Assembly: GCA_025349905.2 (NCBI GenBank)
Contig: MU624714.1
Span: 1 to 29,234, forward strand
DNA: 29,234 bases
Direction: 5' to 3'
Source of the DNA: Blastocladiella britannica
Taxonomy: Eukaryota; Blastocladiomycota; Blastocladiomycetes; Blastocladiales; Blastocladiaceae
The notes beneath the pieces were generated by a model, which saw only the letters and a list, made by a program, of their open reading frames with translations, was not told the origin of the DNA and did not search any database. The first letter of the stretch is position 1; each line of letters begins with the position of its first letter. Shown here piece after piece: positions 17,448 through 27,309 of the stretch. The position numbers and the translations under genes are program-made.

Positions 17448-20400
17448 ATGACAGATCCAATTACGGACGCAATGGACACCTCGGACACAATTGACGCGAT
17501 GGACGCGATGGACGTGGACACCCCGGTTGTGCCTGACTCAGAATCAACAGCTGCACCCGCAACAAAACCGACAAAACAGCAGCCCCAGGCCAAACCATTT
17601 GCGACCGCCGCCGAGATCACTGCTGCCCTCGACACGGATCACAAGGAGCTGCTCCATGCCGGTTTGCAACGCGTTCTTCATTTCATATGTCATTCATCAG
17701 CCAAGCACTAACCCGCACATGTATAACAGCACTGGGACGCGTCCGAGCACATTTCGCACTGCTCTCGCACCCCGAGAATGACGCGTTCACGCCCGCACTG
17801 CGCGTTGCCGTCGAGTACCTCGACTCCAAACCCGACTATGCCGCATTCTGGAAGGGAATGGAGTGGACCACGGTACCATTATTCTTGTTTGCGCGGCCCA
17901 CCATGCCTTCACGGTATACTCATATTGATATGTAAAATAGACACACTTCCCGCTCATGCACAGCGTCTACCCGGCCCTCGAGGCGCTGCTCACGGCGCCC
18001 ATCCCGCTCCCGACCCACCGCGCACCTCTGTTTCGTGCGCTGCTGACGCGGTTCGCCCCGCAGCTGCTCACGATCCTGCAGCGCGCGACCCCACGCAACG
18101 CACACACGGTCGCGTGCGTGCTGCGGATCCTGGCCGCGGGGGCCGCCAACGACTGCATTGGCGATCTGGTCGCGGCCGAGCTGCTGCGTCCCTACATTCA
18201 CCTGGCGCGTCTGGGCGCATCAACAAGTGGACCCACTTCAGGGCATGGGCCGAAAAAGAAAGGTGGAAAGGACGCGGCATCCACATCAAAGGCGCAGGTC
18301 CGTGCCGTCCGGTCAGCGTACATGCACTTTATGGGCACGGTGCTCGCCAACGCCGACGGCCGCGTGCGCACACGGTTGGTGGAAGACCGCCGGTTCGTGG
18401 CGCCGCTGCTGGCCGCGGACTTGGACCACGACGACCCGGCCGTGCTCCAGCCATGGCTCGCGGCCGTCACCGCGGTCCTCGACGACCCGCGCGTCACGCG
18501 GACCGCCAAAGTCGCGCTGTTTCCGCGCGAGACCATGGACGCTCTGCGTCGGCTGTACTCCGCACCGGCCGATTTGACTCGGGAGATCGGGCACGCGTTC
18601 TTGATGTACCTGTGCACGGTGCCCGGACGCGGCGTATGCTTCCGCCACAACGGCGTGTACCCGGCATCGTCCAACACTAAGTCAGCAAGTATCACCGACA
18701 ATGACAACAGCACCAGCAATGGCGAAGCGGCACAGTCGGCCGCCGTGGTCGCAGCCAAGATGCCCAACCGGCTACTGGCACAGTTTGCGCTCAAGCTCGA
18801 CACGACGGACCCGCGGCAGCTGGCGCTCCTGCAGACCATGTGTGCGGCGTGCCCCGAGGTGCTCGCGTACTACATGCACCACGTGTCGCTGTCGCTCGAT
18901 CCCCGCCCGTCTCCCAAATGGGTTGCCAACGCCACTCACATCAGCGCCATGCTGGCCGTGCCCATGCCGTCGCTGGCTGACCCACAGCAGCGTCCACGCG
19001 ACGCAACCAGCAGCGATGATGATAGTGTTTACCCGGTGCACCCGCCAGCCATGTCGGCGCTCGCCCCGCACATTTTGCCGACGCCGCCGCTGGCCCGCGC
19101 GCACTTCAACCGCGGCCTGGCAATGCCGTCGCCCGTGGTCCAGTTTTTCACGCTGCGGCTGCTGATGGCCGCACTCGAGAAACTGGTGGCCGCTGACGCG
19201 GCGCTAGCACGCGCGGCCGAGTGGTGGATGCCCCGCGACACGGCGGTGGCGGCGCGGTGGGCGGCCGCGCGCACCGACCTGCGCACGCACGTGGGCCGCG
19301 AGGCCGCCGAGTGGGCGGGCGTCGAGCGCGCGCTGTGGGCCGCGCACGCCGCGGTCGTTGCTGCTCCCAGTGCTGCCGACGCACCGTACGACCTCGATGC
19401 GCTGGTGACCAGCGGCGGTGGGAAGGCCATGGACGCCGATGCTCGCGCGCTCGAAGAGGCCGAAGGCGTGACTCCCGGGATGGTGTACGTGTGCGCGGTG
19501 CGGGTGGTCGCCGGGTACGCCCGGCTGTTGCCGCAGTTTATGGCCGCGTCCCTCGATACCGGCCGATTGGCGGCTCCCTTGCCCCCACGCGACTTGGTCC
19601 CGGACTTGATTGACTTGTTGGCCGCGCGACCACCGCCGCTGGCACCTAAAACCCTGGCGACGCTGTTGCAAGTGCATGCCGCACAGACATTGCCCGAGCA
19701 GTCGGCACGGGTCCTCACCGCGATGCTCGCCCGCGCGTCCGTGTTTGACGGGTGCGAGCACGAGGTGCAGTGGTGGATTAAGGGCGTGCCCGCATCGGCA
19801 AGCGTGATTGTTGCGCTCACGAACCTGGTCGGGATGGCCATCAAGAGCCTGTACAGTATGCTGGACTTGGTGGTCGAGAGCATGGACGACGACCAGTCGA
19901 TGGACATGGACACTCATGGCGAAGAAGACGACGAGCAGATCCCGCCGCTGCCCTTCTCGCCGCTCGCAGCCGCCTTGGTCGTCACGCTCTCGGACCCGAC
20001 CGCGCACGCGCTGGACCCGCCCGCCGTCAAGTTCCTGCTGACGGTCCTGGCGCGCATTCACGCATCGCTGCCTGACCCGGCGCCACTCGAGCGGCTGCTG
20101 GCATCGCGGGGGCTCAACTTGGCCGATCTGCCGGACTTGGACGTGGTGCTGATGGGCGAACCGGCACTGATGGTTGCCAAGGCACTGCAGCCTCTCTCGC
20201 ACGGCGGCGACATTCCGTTGGCTTTTGCAGCGGTCGCGACCATTGTCGGCGAGCAGCCCGACGCACAGACCAAGCAGGCGGCAACCCTGGCGACGGTCGG
20301 CCACCCGCGGTTCGCGAGCATTGTCGCGCGCGATCCCGAAGAGGCGGCCGCGTTTGTGGTGCAGGTGGCGCCGATCCTGCTGCGAGACAAGACGCGCGAA

Positions 20401-23295
20401 TCGGAGTTGGTGGCACCGGTCCTGGCCGCTTTCAAGGCGGCACTCACCACCGAAGCAGCAGAACCAGCACACTTTACCGCCACTACCACCGTGTACAAGG
20501 AGCTGAGCGCGCTGCTGGACCTGCAATCGGTGCCCGTCGACGCGTTTGCGCCCGAGTCGTGGCTCGTCCTGCTCCCGGTGCTCGCCCACGTGCCCGCTTC
20601 CGTCTCCCAGTCGCTGTTTGCCAGCACACAAGTGACGGCGTTGCTGGTTGAGGTCATGCGCAACGCATTGCTGCCCAACTTCCCGTTGCCCGGGTCCGTG
20701 ACCGCCGCCGACGACAAGCTCAGCGCTCGCACGGCGGTGCGCGACGGCACGTCCGCGCTCGACATGGAGATGGTGCCTGTGACCGTCGTGGACCGCGTCG
20801 CATCGCTCCGGCCGACTACCGCCGCTGCCACCGACGTGCTGACAATTCTCGCCGCGTACTCGCCGTTGCACTTTGAGCGGCTGTTGTCGCTGTTGGAAGC
20901 TGCGGCGCCTGCTACCGAGCCGAAAAAGGCCATGCCTAACCCCCACTACGCGGCCCTCATTCGCGCCACCGCTGTTGCGGAGACCCGCGCACCGTACCAG
21001 GTCAAGTGGCGGTGCGACGACGAGGCCCGCGAGCGCGTGCTCCGCGTCATTACCAAGGCTACGGGACTCGTGGCTGCGGACGACATGGTGGTGGCGGCAG
21101 TAGCCATGGACGCCCACCTGGCTCAACAGCAGCGGACCGGCGATGACGGTAGCGACGACGAAAATGATGAAGAAGAGAATTCGCGGTCCCCGCGCCGCCT
21201 GGCTCTCAATCTCCCGAGCGCAGTGGCCGCTTGGCGGTGGGCGGTGGCCAGCGGCGACGAGCACGTGTGCGCGTACGCCAAGGAGGCCGCGCGGCTGGTA
21301 GCCAATGCGCTGGCGCGCGGCGAGTCGGTCCCCGCACCCGCCCTGTTGCGGTTGTTCGTGTACGCCACCCAGCAGGCCGTGGACGAGGGCGTGATGCTTC
21401 CCGGCACCCTGGACGTGGTCGAATTCAGTACCGCGCTGGTGTCCGCCAAGCAGTCGCAGCGCGCCGCCGTGCAGTACTTTGCCAGCTGGCTTCCGCAAAT
21501 GCGCACCGAGCTCACGCCCGTCCTTTTGGGCCGCGTGCTCGCGTCGGTCATGGCGGTGGCCTCGGGAACCAGCGTTGCCGGCGACGCGCGGGTGAAACTG
21601 CTGAAATGCGCCGAGTCCATTATGCGCACCGCGCCAAGCCGGTTCTGCTTGCAAGAGTACCTGCTGGCACTGCTGTCCATGTACCGCGCATCGCTGCACC
21701 CGCGCGACCAGGCGATTCTGCGCATCCTGCACTTGTACGAGTCGCGGGCCGCAACTAACCTCGGGCAAATGATGATGTTCTGGGGCGAGGCCAGCGCCAC
21801 GGCACCCGCGGGCGGCGCGGCGCAGCGTACGTTCGACGAGTCGATTGCGTTGATTGACCCGGAGCGTATGGCGCGTACCGTGCGGTATTTCCCGATTCAC
21901 CTCGAGCTCGCATTGCCGACGCGCGCGGACGACGGGGAGGACGAGGAGGCAGCAGCCACGACCACCACAGTGCTTCCAGACGCCGCGTACCTGTACGACC
22001 CGCGGTTCATGCTGCCCCTGACCCTCAAGTACCTCGAGCAAGGCAACGGGCTGGACTTGCGGTACTTTTTGGACCGCAACCTGGTGGCCCTGGGCGTGGC
22101 CGCGCTCGGGTCGCAGCACGCGAGCATGCGGCGTGCCGGGCTCGCGATCCTGGACGAGTACTACACGTTGATTGTCACGTCCAAGCTCAAGAACAAGCCG
22201 ATCGTGTACGCGACGCTGGACCTGCTGCGACACCAAATCACGTCGCGCGACCCGGAGAACCCGACCCGCCTCCCAGTGCTCATCACCACGTTCGTTGGAC
22301 AGGCCATGACGCTGCTCATTCACCCCGAGTACGACGCGTACGAGCCCGTTCAGCTGGCGCTCCTGTCGCGGCCGTTCTTGGACCTCGATGGCGTGCCGGG
22401 TGTGCAGGATATGTTGACTGCATCGGCTAACGGGCGGCACCGCGCGTGGATGCTCGGGCTGTTGCATGCGGGAGCACGCAGCGCGCGCGACGTCACTACG
22501 ATCCTGATGCGACACGTGCTCGATAACTTGCAGGCGTACGCGGCATCGCACGCGGGCGTGCTGGGCGCGGCGATGGGCGCTAGTGGGGCGCAGGCACGCG
22601 GCATGTTGCACGTGGCCCTGCACATTTGCGTGCAGTCGACGCGCGCTGAACGTGCGTTTGGAGACGCCGAATTGGCGTCGGCTAGCGAGCGCGCCGTGTA
22701 CGGCACCGGTCTGCTGCCGTTCTTGCAGCACCAGGTAGAGGGACTGGGACTGGCCACCACCGCTTCCCACCGTGACGCTACTGCCCATACGCCGGCGACG
22801 CTATTGCTGGCGGTCGCGCGTGCCATGGCGGTCCTGAAGGCGCGTACCGCTGTGCAGCAGTCGCACGCCGCGACCATTGCCGCGTCGTGCTTGTCGACGC
22901 TGGCCACCATTGCCACCACCACCGCCAATGACTCCCCGTCCATGTCGCCCGCGCTCTGGCTCAACATGCTAGACGCGGTCGCCGCCGTCGCTCCCACTGT
23001 GCCCGCTGTTCAGGCCACCGCACACTGGGCGCTGTCGGAGATCGAGACGGTCACGCCCGCCAACAAGCTGGTGGCGTGGGCACAGTTGCCGGCCAGCGAC
23101 GCGGCCCGCGTGCTGTCCATCGAGGCTCGCGTGGTGTTGGCGCCCGAGGGGCATCTCATGGATGCTCTGGAGCGCGTCGACAGCAATGTCGGCGACCTCT
23201 ATAGGTCAGTGACGCGCCGGCTGGCACCGCATTGCCGCTCGATGCGGAAGCGGGCAATCGCGGTGTTGGGGGACACGGACGTTTTTATTAGTTAA
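17448..23295 (+). CDS. URB1: Urb1/Npa1, nucleolar pre-60S ribosome assembly factor, 1903 aa
   Basis: The exons are 17448-17661, 17730-17872 and 17941-23295. Both introns are 68 nt and phases agree. The first ~60 residues are acidic and low-complexity. The N-terminal Npa1-type helical domain follows (LLHAALGRVRAHFALLSHPE, PDYAAFWKGMEW, VRAVRSAYMHFMGTVLANAD, ALFPRETMDALRRLY). A long HEAT-like middle carries an acidic linker near residue 1190 (DDGSDDENDEEEN). The conserved C-terminal domain (~1470-1660) includes YDPRFMLPLTLKYLEQ, GLDLRYFLDRNLVALGVAAL and LLSRPFLDLDGVPGVQDML. Length and order match the family. Urb1/Npa1 acts in the nucleolus in the earliest pre-60S particle with Npa2, Rsa3, Nop8 and Dbp6, around domain I of the large rRNA. 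The stop codon touches AATAAA at 23295-23300. Confidence 0.93.
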
Positions 23296-23476
23296 ATAAA
23301 AAGTATTCATTATAGACCAATGACTCCCAGCGCTGAATGAATCGGATCCACTGCGCAACGAGAGGCAATAGCAGCAGTACAAAGAATCAACAACGGAACT
23401 TCCCAACGACATTGGCCAATACGAAGAGACGAATGAATTCTGCCTTTCCCAATCAACTCTAAAAAAAAAATTTGAA

Positions 23477-23766
23477 ATGGTTAACCCACCCCCACCTCTG
23501 GATGTCCTTCTGCTGGACGAGGTCCTGGTCCGCGTCTCCACGTATCTGGACCTCCCGGCGATCCTGGCCTTTCGCGCTGCCTGGTGAGCCTCACTCCTAT
23601 TATGCTCGAGCACGACCGGATCACGCGCGCGCTCATTTCCATGACTGGAAGTGGCGAGGCCGAAAGCGCTGGCACCATTTTTCGCGCTTCCAAGGACGAC
23701 TCCAGCAAGCTCGTCCGCCAAGTCGTGCACCGCCTCGTGTGCCAGCCTCACCGCAACCGGCGGTGA
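23477..23766 (+). pseudogene. F-box gene relic
   Basis: ATG at 23477 starts a frame with DVLLLDEVLVRVSTYLDLPA followed by ILAFRAAW, a good F-box, but TGA at 23585-23587 stops it after 36 codons. Homology-like sequence goes on in another frame with VSLTPIMLEHDRITRALIS and RASKDDSSKLVRQVVHRLV, to TGA at 23764. The break sits at CTGGTGAGC, which could also be a splice donor, yet no acceptor rejoins the frame nearby. Nothing of the long C-terminal part seen in the gene at 11023 follows. Confidence 0.5.
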
Positions 23767-23914
23767 GGCGAGAACGTGGGTTTCAGGTTTATGGAGAAAG
23801 GTCGAGTCCGTGGGCCAGTTGCTTATATTGTTAATCAAACTGCCTTCTGAGGAGCTAGCAGGAATAGTGCGAGCTCGACAGAAACTATGTAAATAGTAAA
23901 TCAACCCCAATCCT

Positions 23915-24549
23915 CTAATGCGCCACAGGGAGAACCTCGCCAAACACGGCCTCAGTGGGGCCAGTGTAGGTTCTGCTTGGGGAAATGAAGGCAGGTGGGA
24001 TGTTGAACTGCTCCAAGGACATGACAGCACAAGCACCCAGGAAGATATCTGGTACGTTTTTGGATAAGTTTGATGGCCGAGAAGAACTTGAGGAGAAAGG
24101 GCAGACGCGTACCATCTGCCTTGGCAGGAGTGTGTTCTGCATTAGTGTCGGCCAGTACAGGTGTCACTGGCAGCATGTGCAGGAAAGGCGGGAGCACGAG
24201 GGCAGGTATATCGAGCGGTGGACCATCTGCAACTGTAGTTGTCAAAGGCACAGGCTCGTCAATGGGACTTGGCTCCAGGTCAGCATTGTTGGCTGCCGCA
24301 ACACTGCGTCGGGATGCTGCTCTTGCAGGACCCACCACGGCCACGACCACGACCCCCACGCGTTGTGGTCTTCCGTGCTCGCTTTGGCAGTGGAGACGGC
24401 TCAGAATCATTGGTATCGCTTGCATTGGCCACCGTTACGACCAAGGAAGACGACCCGCGCTTTCGCGACGACCGCGTGTTAACAGTCGCTGCGGTGGTGG
24501 CCGTCAGCAGAGAACAGTCAAAAAGCTTCAGGATAAACAGGGCAAGGTA
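23915..24549 (-). pseudogene. AT-hook type nuclear protein gene with a one-base insertion
   Basis: The minus-strand frame from 24549 reads LLTATTAATVNTRSSRKRG, ..PLPKRARKTTTRGGRGRGRGG, a basic nuclear signal with an AT-hook-like RGRGRGG. At the G run 24331-24333 the sense moves by one base to PARAASRRSVAAANNADLEP..., which suggests one extra G. That frame runs to 24113. An intron at 24049-24112 (64 nt, GTACGC..CAG) then joins in phase to DIFLGACAVMSLEQFNIPP...EVLPVAH, TAG 23915-23917. The intact splice and coherent tail suggest a recent break or a base-calling error. No start codon is certain. The tail is not recognised. Confidence 0.4.
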
Positions 24550-24639
24550 CTATCTGCAGGAAACTGGAACGTCACCCAGAATCAGCCAAACTTTTCCGAT
24601 TCTGCAATAAAAATCCCACTTTTTCCGCTGGATTGTTAA

Positions 24640-25171
24640 GCCGTTGACGCTGGCATGTTTCCTTTGGATGTTTTCTCCATTTTCCTCAGAATCGGACTTG
24701 ATCACCTTTTCCAGTGGACTTACAAAACACTTTTCCAGCGGATTTTTGGCTGTCGCTCCTCTCTCTCTCCTTTTCTTTTTCCTGCTTTTTCTTTTCTCCT
24801 CTCCCTCGGGCCATCTCATAGTTTGGCCCCCCTTCTACCTTCCAACTGGGCTTATACCCCACCCGCTCTCTCGATTCGCCTTTCCTTTTGGCATGCTTGT
24901 ACAGCATTTGTACAGGATCGAGATCACGTCGTTTCAGCTCTCCCATTTCCTTGGATTTCCGGATTGGTTGTGACAGGCGTGCATTCAAGAGTACAAGTTT
25001 TTTTTATCAATGTGACTTGCGCTTGTCCAAAGTCAAATCTCCACACGATGCGATCGAATCCCGCCAACTAGGGCGACGAATTCCACGGCTAGATCATGAG
25101 GTATATATGATGGTGGTGGAAAACAATTACATTTTGTGAAAGAGTCAGGGTACAACAACGAAGAAAAAGAG
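24640..25171. other. Gene-free T-rich spacer
   Basis: Pyrimidine-rich sequence without recognisable coding content. Motifs TTTTTCCGCTGGATT (24620), TTTTCCAGTGGACTT (24706) and TTTTCCAGCGGATTT (24732) are variants of one another, partly inverted, and may mark a small decayed element. It lies downstream of two leftward genes and has no clear promoter. Confidence 0.35.
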
Positions 25172-26310
25172 TCAACGGCGGCTCACTGTCCGAGATATAG
25201 GGACTTTGCCGCCAATGTGAGAAGAAATGAGAGCGGACGGAACTGGTTGTTTCCGCTGCATGATTTGGTTCAAGAGGATTAGGAACCGCGACAGCATGCA
25301 CACCCGGTACGCTTCTGCAAAGAAATACACGATCCACAGCGGATCGACGGTCGGTGCCGCCAGCTGGAGGACGTCGGATGCCACGATTATGGCGACACTA
25401 AACAAGTCGGCAGTTGAGAAGGGGTTCCGTCCAGCACCAGACAAGGACAAAATGGGAGCGTACTCAGAAGCAAGCAGGAACTTGACGTTGTACAGGGTCC
25501 GATGCAAAGACTTTTGGTTCGAATGAGCCTTGCCGACGACCGATTCAAGGAACATCACGAAAACAATGGAGATGGAGGTATTGACAATCGCGTCGCAGCA
25601 TGACCAGGCGGCGTAGATGAGGTCGTTCCCCTTCAGACTTGAACCTGACGCCAGATTGACCAGGTACCAGATGCACGAGATATTGTGTAGACAGAGGCAC
25701 GCTGCGGTGCACACTGCCAGCGCTCGAACCGTATTCGGCTTGCTTCTCATGCACACCGCGTGAAGTCTATTTTTAGATGTTAGCTTTGCATTGAGTACAC
25801 ATATCCATTTGGCTCGCACCGAGTCAGGTTCAGGATCGGGAGAATGTTTCCCGCGATCCATTCCACGATGATCTGTCAATGGAGAGTCAGTTTGCCCAAC
25901 TTTTGACTGAATTACAAGGTACGTACTTGCAAAAAGTAAACCGAATAAAATGTCTCCTCATCGAGGGCTATAAAACAAAAAGATTTCATGGCATTTGAGC
26001 TGATTCTAATCGAAGATCACAACACCTGAAGACGGTAGATGTACAAGAAAAGTAAAAGTTCAAGATTACATCCAGGAGACGCAGCAGGACCAAAACGATA
26101 AAAGCGCCATAAAACAGAGAACGTCGACGGGCAAAGAGCGAATGAGCTGCAACCAGTGCTTGAACCAGAAGCGCAAAGATCGGGCCGAGAAGCAGCGATT
26201 CGCCGCTAAATACGAATTGGGTCTGTTGTCAATACAGTAAATGAGCCATGCATTGTAATGCCAAGCCAATCAGAGATATGATTTACCGAGGTAAGGCTCA
26301 GTGGGGCCAT
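25172..26310 (-). CDS. Seven-transmembrane protein, about 304 aa, five exons
   Basis: The minus-strand exons are 26287-26310, 26021-26222, 25927-25967, 25820-25872 and 25172-25766. The introns are 64, 53, 54 and 53 nt (donors GTAAAT, GTGATC, GTACGT, GTGCGA; all acceptors AG). Every phase agrees; the second donor could be three bases earlier (26024). The start is MAPLSLTS. Hydrophobic spans lie at about residues 17-38, 46-66, 82-106, 119-144, 155-181, 224-246 and 250-273, with a basic tail ending SRR. The layout matches the intronless gene at 14927-16090, with span 3 (GNILPILNLTR) equivalent to its DLITVANAMR. The loop between spans 5 and 6 is shorter here. A GPCR-like receptor is possible but unproven; no classical signature is seen. 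Confidence 0.65.
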
Positions 26311-26457
26311 GATCTCAGGCCAAGGGGGGTCTAATAGGTGCAATGCGGTTCATACAAAAAGATATTCGTTCAACTTTCCCTGCCTCGTTATTTTTGGCAG
26401 GCATTTTGGCTGAAGTTGACATATTTCGCAAATATTATGGAATAATATAAAAATATT

Positions 26458-27260
26458 ATGATCGACCGCGTCCTTGATCTAATATTGGCCCACGCCGCAG
26501 GTGCCACCCATAATCCGGCCAAATCATTTTCAGTGCGCAAAATGATGTCCTAACAGGGCTCGGTGCTCGCCGCAGGCCTTTCGCGCGGCAGTCTCGAGTG
26601 TCACCCCGCGATCGCTGTCAAGCATGGTCACGGGCTCGCTCTGCTGCTGGGTTACCCTATTCCATAAAGTTTCCATGACCCACTGTCATTCTCAACGAGG
26701 ACCACGTGCTCGCGCTCTGGCGGTACAAGTGCCTGGCCCGTGCCACAGCGATTCCGAAGTTGGTTGGCGCATTCATGCACCCTGGGCGTGCCGAGACGCT
26801 GGCTCTGGCCGCCCACCTGTCGCCCATGTGCCACATGGTGTGCACGCCTGGGTGCAGCTTGATCCGCGCGCATCTGCGGCTCATGGAAAAGATGGCGACC
26901 GCTGCGGCCACTGCAAACCGGTTCGACATGATGGTGGCGCTGGTCGACGGCGGGCTGGTGCAAGTCCTGGATAACGCGGTTGGGTACCTTAGGCTGGTGG
27001 GTGGTGGGAATTACGACGCGTGTGAGCCACTGCTCCGGATTATCCAGGTGTACCTTGCATCAGGCGTGGACACCAAACCGTGTTGGGGCGATCGTGAGAA
27101 GGTCATGGAGTGGATTTCGTCGATCGAGAACCTGGACCTGATCCTGGAGAAGGTAACCACATGCTGCCAGACTTCGAAAAAGGTTGGGGACCTGGCCTCT
27201 GCTGTGCATGGCTTGTTTCACAAGGAGGAGGATGAAGAGGGCTGGGAAGATGTTGAATAA
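26458..27260 (+). pseudogene. Relic of a helical (F-box/ankyrin-like family) gene
   Basis: ATG at 26458 begins MIDRVLDLILAHAAG but stops after 31 codons. The next ~120 bp change frame at least once (AFRAAVSSV.. in one frame, LAAGLSRGSLECHP in another). From 26679 a clean frame follows a TGA and runs to TAA 27258: VILNEDHVLALWRYKCLARA, ..FMHPGRAETLALAAHLSPMC, MMVALVDGGLVQVLDNAVGY and an acidic end EEDEEGWEDVE. The stop overlaps an AATAAA. The opening resembles the ankyrin-like gene at 12841 (VLDRILLFAS). A spliced gene remains possible: GTGCC..TAACAG at 26501-26556 would be a 56-nt intron but leads into a poor frame. Confidence 0.4.
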
Positions 27261-27309
27261 ATGAACTGTTTTTGTATTCCATCCACGTTATTAGATCAAT
27301 ACATAGAAT

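Noticed and set aside
19204..22788. Very long open frame (about 1190 codons) on the minus strand, antisense to URB1
   Set aside because: It mirrors the GC-rich, strongly biased codons of URB1, which suppress stop codons on the opposite strand. Its product is low-complexity and has no motifs, whereas the plus strand matches Urb1 over its length.
24655..25071. Plus-strand open frame of 138 codons
   Set aside because: It is the translation of a pyrimidine-rich spacer; composition is skewed to Phe, Leu, Ser and Pro, with no motif and no promoter.
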